Shown: positions 45,240 through 55,700 of the stretch, in pieces
Position numbering within the stretch: the first letter of the stretch is position 1
Layout: every line of letters starts with the position of its first letter
From: Macrosoma leucophasiata
Taxonomy: Eukaryota; Arthropoda; Insecta; Lepidoptera; Hedylidae
DNA length: 64,000 bases
NCBI GenBank assembly: GCA_036365455.1
Contig: JAWQUS010000010.1
Span: 12,346,501-12,410,500 of the forward strand
Reading direction: 5' to 3'
Made by a program: the position numbers and the translations under genes
Notes under the pieces: generated by a model
The model's database searches: none
The model's input: only the letters and a program-made list of their open reading frames with translations
What the model was told of the DNA's origin: nothing

Positions 45240-46120
45240 AGGATTTAGGAAAAACTGTTCATTTAAAAAATCCTCGTCGATTAAATTACAGGTAATACAT
45301 TAATAAAGTATACGATTTCTATCATTCTCTGGCAATCGTTTCTTTCATATTCAAATACTCATTCTAAGGACCTAGATCACTCAATGATACACATCACTAT
45401 TTTTTTCGGTACACCATATTTGTTTACACTTTGTGCCAAGTTTATCCGAATGGGGTATATATAGTCAGTCGTATTTTTTAAATTTATCGTACCGCGTCAT
45501 GCGGTGGACACATGTCGATCGTTGTGACAATCTAACAAAAAATATCTGCATCTGCTTATAACAAGATATCTCATTAAATAACACAATACACAAAGAGTAT
45601 TTGGAAAGAGGAGCAACCGTCCGCCCATCAATTGACATATGGCGTGCTAGGAAACTATAGTGAAAGTTTCGATTGGTTTCTTTACGAGTGTCATAACATA
45701 GTATTTTATAATGCAACTGAAACAATTATGTTGCTTGACAGATGACATTGAGGCGTAGGTCACTGGCCCAATGTTATTTCATAGATTTAGTTGCGTGTTG
45801 CGTCGTATGTTATGTAAGGTCTATCGGGTGTATCTTATAAATATTATAACGAACCAGAAATATGAGGTCTTCGGTGAATTATCTTGATTTATTGTAAGGT
45901 GGCTGGCGCCCCCGGGATCGAACTAATATTATGTATTTTTAATTGGTTGGCTAAAATCTGCATATTTATACAGGACGGCTAGCTTTGAGACTGTCGTTAT
46001 CCGGCGAATTAGTCGGACTATTGGAGAAACGTAGAGGGATCTCAGACTAAATATTCAATCAACTGCCTAAAAAACAGGGGAAAGACACCTTTGGTTCTGA
46101 ACCTAGGGCTTAGGACGTTT
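45240..46120. other. Spacer, nothing recognised
   Basis: No gene, RNA or repeat end that I can support. The minus-strand frame 45465-45725 is unsupported. Confidence 0.4.
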
Positions 46121-46124
46121 ATTT

Positions 46125-46690
46125 CTTTATTTAATATTTTATTGTACACCAAAACATACAAGATAAAAAGATAAAAGAGATACAACATACAAAAGGCGGT
46201 CTTATCACAAAACTGCAATCTCTTCCAGATAACCTTTGGGTTTAGGCAACTGCGGAATTGAAAATAAAAGGGGTGTACTAGTTTAAGTTAATGTAATATT
46301 AAAAAACTATTACAACAGGTAGACGAGGCACGAGAGGTATGTCAGGACCGTGATATATGGCGCTCTACACTCTCTGCCTACCCCGTTAGGGCCCTGGCGT
46401 GAAGATACATACATACATACATACAACAGGTAACTTCAAGGTATTTGTTATATTTTGTTGTGTTTATTTATAATTTGGGAAGGAAAAGATCTGGACAACA
46501 TATTGGTCGTACATCCGTTTTTTAAATGCTTCGACTGAATTAGTATGTCGAATTTCGACAGGCAGCAAGTTCCATAGGCGGATAGCTTGCACCGTGAATG
46601 ATTTGGAGTAAAAGGTAGAGGAATAACGACGTTGCTGGGTAGAATAAGTCTACTAATGGTGGAAAGCAACTCTCGTTCTAGTTATTGGGT
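46125..46690 (-). mobile_element. CR1/L2-like LINE 3' end
   Basis: On the minus strand, about 46440-46670 encodes the C-terminal motif SFTVQAIRLWNLLPVEIRHT with EAFKKRM following, comparable with the end of the inner LINE at 23000. The 3' UTR has an AAGGCGGTCTTATCACAAAA block and ends near 46125. A short fragment of the LINE tail ending in ATAC repeats (46318-46432) is inserted in the 3' UTR. Confidence 0.7.
46318..46432 (+). mobile_element. LINE 3' tail fragment with ATAC repeats
   Basis: GACGAGGCACGAGAGGTATG, TGGCGCTCTACACTCTCTGC and CTGGCGTGAAGATACATACA match the end of the element at 60713-61024. Confidence 0.7.
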
Positions 46691-46829
46691 GGTGACAACC
46701 AGAATAACTACTCACGGTCGTACGAGGGTCAGGGCTGAAAGCGCGATACGCGGATGCGCTTATTACTATTTTTATATCTAATAAAAGTAGCTATAAATAT
46801 CTACATAATAACTAGATTTAGTAGAGCCT

Positions 46830-47045
46830 TAATGTAGATGGGTTGCCACTCTGACTACCTAAATCGTTGTCTCTGTGCTGGTAAATTCAGGGGCGTGCAT
46901 TATCACTAAACTGGAACATGGTAGGACTAAACACTTCCATTAAGTAGTAGATGGGTAGGGTAGACTAGGTAAAGTGGTGGTGCCTATTATCTTGTACCAG
47001 TACGTCGTACACCTCCTACAGCTTCGTCACGGACATCTAATGCCA
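46830..47045 (-). mobile_element. Family C SINE-like copy, degenerate
   Basis: GATGGGTTGCCACTCTGACT, AAACTGGAACATGGTAGGAC and AAGTGGTGGTGCCTATTAT align in order with the family. Confidence 0.5.
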
Positions 47046-47192
47046 ACTCACTTGTTTAACTTTTACTTATTATCTTGAATAAGAATATTCATTAAGGGGG
47101 GAAATTATGAAGAATTTATTGAGAATATTAAACTTTATAGTGCTCTTAAATAAGGGCTTTGTATAGTTACTACTATTTTGACATCGCTATGA

Positions 47193-49520
47193 ATGTATAG
47201 GTACCTCTACCGTACGATACGTTGGGACACTGGGGGGCCGGACGCTCGACATCGAGACGTTCGACGTCGGGACTCAAGGCGTCGGTACACTATGCGTCGG
47301 GACGCTGTTCGTCGAGACGCTCGACGTCGGGACGTTGGGCTTCGTGACGCTGGGCGTCGGAACGCTGGGCGTCAGGACTCTAGGCGTCAGTACGCTATGC
47401 GTCGGGACGCTGGGCGTCGGGACGTTGGGCTTCGTGACGCTGGGCGTCAGGACGCTGGGTGTCGGGATGCTGGGCTTCGGGACGCTGGGCGTCGGGACTC
47501 CAAGCATCGGTACGCTCTATATCGTGAAGCTGGGCGTCGGGACGCTGGGCGCCGGAATCGTAGGCGTCGGGACGCTGGATGTCGGGACGCTGGGCGTCGG
47601 GACGCTGGGCGTCGGGACGCTGGTCGTCAGGACGCTGGTCGTCGGGACGCTGGGCGTCGGGACGCTGGGCGTCGAGACGCTGGGCGTCAGGACTATGGGC
47701 GTCGGGACGCTGGGCGTCGGGACGCTGGTCGTCGGGACGCTGGTCATTGGGACGCTGGTCGTCGGGACACTGGGCGTCGGGACGCTGGGTGTCGGGACGC
47801 TAGGCGTCGGGACGTTGGGCGTCGGAACGTTGGGCGTCGGGACACTGGGCGTCGGTACGCTGGGCGTCGGGACGCATTACGTCGGGAGACTTTGCGTTGG
47901 GACGCTGGACATCGGGACGCTGGGCGTCGGGACGCTGGGCGTCGGGTCACTGGGCGTCGGGTCGCTAAGCGCCGGGATGCCGGGCGCCGAGACGCTGGGC
48001 GTCGGGACGCTGGGCGTCGGGACGCTGGGCGTCGGGACGCTGGTCGTCGGGACGCTGGTCGTCGGGACGCTGGGCGTCGGAACGCTGGGCGTCGGGACGC
48101 TAGGCGTCGGGACGCATTGCGTCGGGAGACTTTGCGTTGGAACGCTGGACATCGGGACGCTGGGCGTCGGGTCGCTGGGCGTCGGGACACTGGGCGTCGG
48201 GACGCTGGTCGTCGGGACGCTGGGCGTCGGGACGCTGGGCGTCGGGACGCTGGGCGTCGGGACGCTGGGCGTCGGTACGCTGGGCGTCGGGACGCATTGC
48301 GTCGGGAGACTTTGCGTTGGAACGCTGGACATCGGGACGCTGGACATCGGGACGCTGGGCGTCGGGTCGCTGGGCGTCGGGACACTGGGCGTCGGGACGC
48401 TGGTCGTCGGGACGCTGGACATCGGTACGCTGAGACTTTGCCTTGGGACGCTGTGCGTCGGGACGCTGGGCGTCGGGACGCTGGGCGTCGGGACGCTGGG
48501 CGCCGAGGCGCAGGGCGTCGGGACGCTGGGCGTCGGGACGCTAGGCGTCGGGACGCATTGCGTCGGGAGACTTTGCGTTGGAACGCTGGACATCGGGACG
48601 CTGGGCGTCGGGTCGCTGGGCGTCGGGACACTGGGCGTCGGGACGCTGGTCGTCGGGACGCTGGGCGTCGGGACGCTGGGCGTCGGGACGCTGGGCGTCG
48701 GTACGCTGGGCGTCGGGACGCATTGCGTCGGGAGACTTTGCGTTGGAACGCTGGACATCGGGACGCTGAACATCGGGACGCTGGGCGTCGGGTCGCTGGG
48801 CGTCGGGACACTGGGCGTCGGGACGCTGGTCGTCGGGACGCTGGACATCGGTACGCTGAGACTTTGCGTTGGGACGCTGTGCGTCGGGACGCTGGGCGTC
48901 GGGACGCTGGGCGTCGGGACGCTGGGCGCCGAGGCGCAGGGCGTCGGGACGCTGGGCGTCGGGACGCTAGGCGTCGGGACGCTGGGCGTCGGGACACTGG
49001 ACGTCGGTACGCTGGGCGTCGGGACGCTGGGCGAAGGAACGCTGGGCGTCATGACGCTGGGCGTCGGGTCGCTGGGCGTCGGGACGCATTGCGTCGGGAC
49101 GGTTTGCGTCGGGAGGCTTTGCGTCGGGAGGCTTTGCGTCGGGAGGCTTTGCGTCGGGACGCTTTGCGTCAGGACGCTGGGCGTCGGGACGCTGGGCGTC
49201 GGAACGCTGGGCAACGGGACGCTGGGCGTTGGGACGCTGGGCGTCGGGACGCTTGGCGTCGGGACGGTGGGCGTCGGGACGCTGGGCGCCGAGACGCAGG
49301 TCGTCGGGACGCTGGGGCGTCGGGACGCTGGGGCGTCGGGAAGCTGGGCGTCAGGATGCTGGGCGCCGGAATGGTAGTCGTCGGGACGCTAGGCGTCGGG
49401 ACGCTAAGTGTCGGGACGCTAAGCGTCGGGACGCTGGGGTGCCGGACGCTCGACATCGAGACTGTGACATTAATTAATTGTATTTTTTTCGGATTCTTCT
49501 CTAATTTGCCCATTTTCTGA
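47193..49520 (+). CDS. 775-codon frame across the minisatellite, probably not a gene
   Basis: The frame starts 32 bp before the array, reads (RRDAG)n and ends 55 bp after it. The next frame reads (GVGTL)n, and the minus strand reads (PSVPT)n and (RPASR)n. Such low-complexity readings are expected from any 15-bp repeat that lacks stops. No signal peptide, domain, splice site or TATA box was found. In favour of coding are 3n indels over about 2 kb, with two single-base G insertions only near 49314 and 49330. I list it so that it is not mistaken for an overlooked gene; expression evidence would be needed. Confidence 0.1.
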   Translation: MYRYLYRTIRWDTGGPDARHRDVRRRDSRRRYTMRRDAVRRDARRRDVGLRDAGRRNAGRQDSRRQYAMRRDAGRRDVGLRDAGRQDAGCRDAGLRDAGRRDSKHRYALYREAGRRDAGRRNRRRRDAGCRDAGRRDAGRRDAGRQDAGRRDAGRRDAGRRDAGRQDYGRRDAGRRDAGRRDAGHWDAGRRDTGRRDAGCRDARRRDVGRRNVGRRDTGRRYAGRRDALRRETLRWDAGHRDAGRRDAGRRVTGRRVAKRRDAGRRDAGRRDAGRRDAGRRDAGRRDAGRRDAGRRNAGRRDARRRDALRRETLRWNAGHRDAGRRVAGRRDTGRRDAGRRDAGRRDAGRRDAGRRDAGRRYAGRRDALRRETLRWNAGHRDAGHRDAGRRVAGRRDTGRRDAGRRDAGHRYAETLPWDAVRRDAGRRDAGRRDAGRRGAGRRDAGRRDARRRDALRRETLRWNAGHRDAGRRVAGRRDTGRRDAGRRDAGRRDAGRRDAGRRYAGRRDALRRETLRWNAGHRDAEHRDAGRRVAGRRDTGRRDAGRRDAGHRYAETLRWDAVRRDAGRRDAGRRDAGRRGAGRRDAGRRDARRRDAGRRDTGRRYAGRRDAGRRNAGRHDAGRRVAGRRDALRRDGLRREALRREALRREALRRDALRQDAGRRDAGRRNAGQRDAGRWDAGRRDAWRRDGGRRDAGRRDAGRRDAGASGRWGVGKLGVRMLGAGMVVVGTLGVGTLSVGTLSVGTLGCRTLDIETVTLINCIFFGFFSNLPIF
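47225..49465. repeat. 15-bp GC-rich minisatellite, about 150 units, with higher-order repeats
   Basis: The unit is GACGCTGGGCGTCGG, in which GACGC and GCGTC pair around TGG, so each unit is a tiny hairpin and carries three CpGs. Variants (ATTGCGTCGGGAGACTTTGC, TGGACATCGG, GCCGAGGCGCAGG) mark a higher-order unit: the block at 48127-48567 recurs from 48568 at 441-bp spacing, with one 15-bp unit lost further on (426 bp). The start (47237-47258) and end (49441-49462) share the same 22 nt. GC content is far above the surroundings. Because the unit is divisible by three, open frames run on both strands. Confidence 0.95.
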
Positions 49521-50160
49521 GGACGTGTTGAACTAGAGCCGAGCTCGCAATATCTCCTTTGATTTATTTTAGTAAAAATACATTGTAAACAAGTTAACAA
49601 CATTGAAATCAAATAAACAGGTACGTCAGCAATATTGGATATTGAGTTCTCAAAATTTGTCAAAAATGTTATTGGCAATTCTATTAACAAATTAAGATAT
49701 TGCTTTTTTGGTGGTGTAGGTACTACACTAAAATTTACATGAGAAAAACTACTTAATAATGGACTTGGGTAATTACATGAATACATCTTAACCTTCTGCT
49801 AAGTTCCGCATTAACAACAAAAAAAACGAAGTGTTTCTATTCGCATATCAACATTGGACATCAAGATGAGATTATTTACATATAATTATCCTGATATTTA
49901 ATACTATACACGCGATAGGTTATGATGTCCATTTTAACTTAAGATCGGTCAAGGACTCTTTAAATATGTATGAAGGTACATCTACCGCATTTGGTTTAAC
50001 AAAAGTAATGTAGCATTGAGTACCTATTTTACATTAATTTGAAGAACCTGTTTTCTCAGGTTGCTACAAAATAAATTGAACTTTACTATGTTGTAATGAT
50101 TGCAATACAATTAGTAATGTAGTATTCTTTTTTTTGTTTATTGTTATTGTACTAAGTATA
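49490..50160. other. Spacer right of the minisatellite
   Basis: AT-rich, with no exon or repeat end recognised. Confidence 0.4.
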
Positions 50161-50167
50161 TAAATAT

Positions 50168-50446
50168 TTTTTTAAGTAATGAAGGTGGCAAGCAAGCATG
50201 CAGTTCACATTGATGTTAAGTGATGTTGCAGCCTATTGACACCCATACAAAGACCAGAGGTCAAAATGCAGATGCGTTGGTGGGACCTTAAATATTATTG
50301 TCTCTGTGATAGTTATTACTGGGCTATACATTACCATCTAACCGGAACACGATAGCTGAATGATACTATTTAGCGGCAGACAAATTAAGTAATGCGGTGG
50401 CGCATACGCCCTCGAGCTCCCACACTGGAACTCTACCACCAGTAAA
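50168..50446 (-). mobile_element. Family C SINE-like copy
   Basis: GTGGCAAGCAAGCATGCAGT, ACCATCTAACCGGAACACGA and the end CTCTACCACCAGTAAAT are all present. Moderately diverged. Confidence 0.75.
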
Positions 50447-50680
50447 TTTGCTGCAAGACAATACATGAAAAGATCTTCTTATTTGTATAACTTTATAAAT
50501 AAAAAGATCGACATTTACCCAGTTAGGTTTTCAGAGTGCAAAAAGTCTGTAATAAAGTGGTTGAAAGTAAAAAATTATGAGCAGATCGAAGCTCTCATAC
50601 AAACAAACCTTCAATAATAAGGTTATCTTTATATCGTACACAATACACACGCTTTCTTATAATTATAATAAACATATGAG

Positions 50681-50703
50681 CACACACATACACATACACA
50701 CAC

Positions 50704-50736
<33 letters not shown>

Positions 50737-50737
50737 T
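50681..50737. repeat. (CA)n microsatellite
   Basis: About 57 bp of CACACA with a few T and G interruptions. The reverse strand gives a run of Val/Cys codons that is not a gene. Confidence 0.95.
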
Positions 50738-50899
50738 GCATTAAGTAAAGTTTGAGAGCCCTGGTACCCATAACACAAGTTTAATCTTACCTTGGGTATC
50801 AGGGGTTCAACAATTCCCTTTGTACAATGTCTTGTTGTAACCACTTGTGTAAAATGTGTGTATCTTTTTACGTAAAATAAACTAAACTAAACTATTTAA

Positions 50900-51755
50900 A
50901 CTATTTACATGCACACACACACACCACGTATATACACATCCTTGAAAATATATCTCTCGGCACTAATTTGTTTTCATTTTAAGTTCATTTTCTCATGTAA
51001 ATTAGTAATAATTTCTAAATTAGTTAAGGTACTTACTTAAAATTATGTTGTGGAAGAGCGGAACTTTTAGTTGTCTTTCAGGGACCTATATTTTAATTTA
51101 ATTAATTTCTCTACAGGCGCTTTCAGTAGACGTACAAACTACTGATGAACAGTAACCTTATCCGTATGGATGACGCAGTTAAGATGATAACCTCTATTTT
51201 AGTAGTTTGGTAATTAGATTCATAGATTGGGGCTGTGAGTGTAAGTGTACTTTATTTTATGGGAAAGTAAGAAAAAATTTTGGGCAATCCTCTCGAAATA
51301 CTCAAAACTTGTAGATACTGGCCGCTAAAAACTATAAGGTAAGTTTCAACTTTCAACACAGCTTATAATTAGAAGTTTTGGTTGTGCGTTGTTTGTCAAT
51401 CTCTCAGTAATGGAAGAGTTAATCCATTATATTGATTTCATCAGTTATTTTTATTTCCATCATCATACCTAATGAATAGGGCAAAGACCTATAGGATCTC
51501 ATATATTTTTTAAACTGTTCATAATAAATAGCGTAGGTAGATTCCAATAGATAATTAATAGGAAGGTACCTACGTCACTCAAACGTTTTTATCGATTTTG
51601 TCTATTAGTTTTATTGTCTGAGGGCTTGGAAGTGCCCTCGCCAAGTCGATCAAAAAGTGGAACTGTGACATCCTTTTCTTGAAGCTATTCAGGCCATTTT
51701 TAACCCCTCCCCTGTAATTTTGTTGTAAATAAAGTAAGGATGATAGGATCCTGTT
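50900..51755. other. Spacer, nothing recognised
   Basis: No gene, RNA or repeat end that I can support. Confidence 0.4.
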
Positions 51756-51760
51756 TTTTT

Positions 51761-52130
51761 GCTGTGCCCGCTACTTTGTCCGCGTAACGTTATTAAAATT
51801 ATTGTTCAAGTATCTACGCAGACGAAGTCGTGGGCACAGCTAGTATAACATAATTCATAAATAAGCCTTAATTACTCCTTATCATATGAGCTAACTGCCA
51901 GTGAAAGTCCCGTCAAAATTGGCAGAGCCGTTCCCGAGATTATCCGTTACAAACCGACAGACAGACACAGACAGACAGACAGATACAAACACAGATAGAG
52001 ACACATATACAGACACAGACACAGACAGACAGGCAGAGAGACTTGTTGTTTTGGAATTATGTATTAAGCATTTAGTAAAAAGGTTATTTTTGTGTTACAC
52101 AATTCTATATATTTGTATATAATAATAAAC
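51761..52130 (-). mobile_element. Helitron with palindromic double end
   Basis: Begins with GCTGTGCCCGCTACTTTGTC and GACGAAGTCGTGGGCACAGC (51822-51841) followed by TAGT, i.e. the same paired ends as at 13917-14003. It continues with TTACTCCTTATCATATGAGC, TCCCGTCAAAATTGGCAGAG and a GACAGACA-rich run, ending near TATATTTGTATATAA. It lies upstream of CPR4. Confidence 0.7.
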
Positions 52131-52485
52131 CAGATAGGTAACTTTTAGTGATACGGTCTCTAAAATGTTATTATTTAACCAATCAGGTAGATAACAATTA
52201 ACACAAAGTTGTTCGATAGATGCGTCCATGTTATATTATGTACCTCGGTCCATTCTTTTTGGTCCGTATAAATATATAAATTAACCGACTCGGTTATACG
52301 TTAGACCTCGCTTCTTTTTAAGGCAGAAGAACTACAAATACCTACTGGTACTGGACTAGAATTTTTTACAGTTATGTTTTTGATGGGATTTTAACTTTGA
52401 TAGTTATAAACAATCTCTGTAAGAGACATTTGAAAAATTCCTGTCCACGTATATACATATAACCGTAGTTAGTGTAAAACTGTTG

Positions 52486-52495
52486 TATATAAATA
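52486..52495 (+). promoter_or_regulatory. CPR4 TATA box
   Basis: TATATAAATA followed by AAAGGC, about 225 bp upstream of the CPR4 ATG. In the degenerate copy at 59.8 kb the same place reads TAAAAAAAAACC, so the TATA box is lost there. Confidence 0.6.
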
Positions 52496-52711
52496 AAAGG
52501 CACGGAACATAAGTGGCAATGAACTGTTAGTTCAACCGTGAATGTGTAGTTTAGTTATAGTAAAGTTATATCTTGTTGTATATAACAAGTAACACTATTT
52601 GCGTAAACGTAGTCTTTACCTTTAGTGTGTATTTGTTTAGTTAAAATAACAAATTTTGAAAAATCAGAGATAAAAGTCAAGGACCTTTTAAGCATCGAAT
52701 ATTGAAAAATA

Positions 52712-55700
52712 ATGCGTCGCATTCTGTTACTATTTATTTTGTTAAAGTATATTTCGGGAGCACCAATGGCAAGTGATCAGTCGGCTACAATAGATGTTTT
52801 TAATAAAATGCAAGATGAAAAAGGGAATTATCGATTCTTGTAAGTTGCATCAATAATTTTTCATTATTTATTAATTTCCTAGTAACCCGCCCCGGCTTCG
52901 CGCGGCTACAATTTTATTATAATTTAACGTCATTCTCATTCGTCAATTCTTACCGATTCATCTGTATAACAAGATAATTGCAGAGCACATGTTATCTATC
53001 GCACCAACTGTCAATCGACCAAGCGCGATAAGGTTTACTTAGATTAGAAAAATTAATAATTTTCTCTGTTTGTTTCCGCGCAGTTGTGTAATTATTCTTT
53101 CATATAAACAAGGTTTAACGACTGCTATCTATCGATAGCAACCGGTACCGACGGCTTAACGTGCCCTCCGAAGCACGGAAACGCGCATTTTAAATCGACA
53201 CTAGCGGACACCCATCACACACCCGACCGCGCCCGTATCGCTTAACCGAGTAAATCGTAGAATGTTCTGAGGTTTTTGCGAGCTGCACTCATTGAAATAA
53301 AACTAGTTTTCGGATTTATCTCGCGTATATTAAACTAAATTGATTATTTTAAATCATTTTAGTTTAATATACGCTAGATAAATCCGAAAAGTAGTTTTAT
53401 TTCAAGGAGTAGATCGCTTACGAACCAGATCACTTAACATCAATGTAAACTTCATGCTTGTTTGCCACCTTTATTACATTCGTCGACGAATCTATATGGA
53501 CGGGATGACTGTAACAATTTCCATAGTTAAGCTGCGTAACTAGTTCTGTCCTGCAACATACGGCGTCCTACATTGATGGAGATACACAGCTTGATATAGA
53601 TGATTGCAGAGGTCCAGGAAGACCAAGACTGTCCTACCTTGACCAAATATTGTCTAAAGAGGGTGTCAAAAGTTACAACTGGGGTACCTGTATTTGGCGC
53701 TCTACATTCTCTGACCATTCTGTTAGGCACTTGGCATGAAAGTAGAAACACATATTTATTGTCATTGTTAATCAAAATTGTAGTACTTATGCATTTTTTC
53801 CCGGATTTAGGTGTGCCATTTTTTTTTAGTTACAGAACCTCAAATGGATTATATAGAAGAGAAAAGGGCACAGTATCCGGAGATGCAAAATCCGGCTTCA
53901 AATTGGAAGTCGTAGGCTTTTATTCCTATAACGATCCTGATGGTACTGAACATATTATTCATTACAAAGCCGATGAAAATGGCTTTCGAATAATACAACC
54001 TGATATTTTTCCTTCTTCAGTAACTGTGGTATGTATATAATTTTTCAAACATTTTCTTTTAACTTTCGACAATGAACAAGGGATCATAACTTCAGCCAAA
54101 AGATATCCACTACTGGACAAAGCCTTCTCCAAAAACGCCCACATCAGTTGTACGTCATAAGAGGAGAATGTGCCATAATCGCCACGCTTGGCAGCCAGAT
54201 CGTAGTGGCGGTAGTTTTATAGAGGGATGCTGCTGCCCATAATAATAATAATAATAATGGCAACCCATTATACGTCCCACTGCTGGGCACGAGTCTCTCC
54301 CCTTTTTTTTTTTTTTGGGGGAGGCCTGGAGCTTACTCCACCACGCTGCTCCAATGCGGATCGGTGGAGGTGGGTGGGTTAGTGGCCAACCCGCTGTCGG
54401 ATGTTTTCAAACCGCCCATAAGGCCTCCGACAAGGTTTAACGACTGCTATCTATCGATAGCAACCGGGACCGACGGCTTAACGTGCGTGCTTAACGTGTC
54501 GGGTAGTGTGTCACCCATCACACTACCCGACCGCTGCCCATACCACGTTGTTAAATTTACTACCGCCCTATTCGAATGATTTGACCGCCATTGTTCGATT
54601 GCCTGACCGCACTAGCGGAAGAATTCTTCTCCACTAGAGAGCGATAGGGTTGCACTGGCCCTGATGCATTCATACTCGTAATTATTTTTCTAATAAATTA
54701 TTATTTTAGATTGTAATATTTATTTTTCGCAACAACACATGCGAGTGAACTTTTGAAAAAAATCAAAGAAAAAACGGAAAGAAAAATTTGGCTTCGGGCA
54801 GGAATCGAACCTGCGACCTCAGGATAACCAGTCCAGCTGATTTAACCACTAAGCTACCGAAGTTATCTTGAGGTTGCAGGTTCGATTCCTGCCTGAAGTC
54901 AAATTTTTCTTTACTTTTTTTCTTTAATTTATTAATTTCAATGTTTACTCACCGTGTTCCAACTTTTATGGTTATCGCTCTTCGCTCACATCAGCTGCGA
55001 GGGTAGTGCGTAGACGCTAAGCCGCAATTTTATTATGGACACTGTGTGATACATTCAATTTTGTATTTTATACTGGCACGTATAACTACGTAACTTTACG
55101 ACTGTAATCCCCGAAGGGGTAGGCAGAGGTAAATGCATGCATTCAAGCATACATACAAACACCCACGACTCGTCGGTTACGTTTTGGCCCATGTAACAGG
55201 TGGCGAACCTGTTGCCACTACTAGGTACTGGGAAACTTCCAGAAAATGGAAGAAGCCCAATAGAACCAGAGATAAAGGATTTTAAAACTTTTATCTCTGA
55301 TACTCCGACCCGGGAATCGAACAAGGGGCCTCCAGCGTAATAGTGGTGGCCTGCTACCACTACGCTACTGAGGCAGTTGGTAACTAGTAATGGATTAATT
55401 AGCATTCGCATTAATTGATAGAATGCTAATGCTATATTAGCATTTCACAAATGAAGTTGTGAAATTCTGCGGAGGAACGCTATTTCGCAATTATTTTGTT
55501 ATCGCAATTATCTTTGATTTGTTTGCATTTAGGATCTTATATTGAATGAATGCGTGAGATTTTTGAATAATAATAAGTGTGGCACCTTCTAACATTCATT
55601 AATTTGCATATTAACAAAAATTATATACAATGCTCAACAATAAATATTGCACATCGAGCCCAGGAACGAGACTCCGGCTTATATCGGGTCTGTAAAGCGT

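Noticed and set aside
46407..46432. Telomere-type repeat
   Set aside because: ATAC repeats, not TTAGG, and they match a LINE tail also seen at 61008-61024.
47744..49214. 417- and 445-aa minus-strand proteins (RPASR and PSVPT repeats)
   Set aside because: These are mirror frames of the same minisatellite.
47193..49520. 775-aa arginine/aspartate-rich protein
   Set aside because: It reads a 15-bp minisatellite without stops. Other frames, on both strands, are equally open and no promoter, domain or splice signal supports this one. Kept only as a low-confidence entry.
50629..50844. Cys/Val-rich 71-aa protein
   Set aside because: Translation of a CA microsatellite.
53600..54040. 146-aa plus-strand protein
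   Set aside because: The first half is a LINE tail and intron sequence. Only the part from 53830 is real, as CPR4 exon 2.
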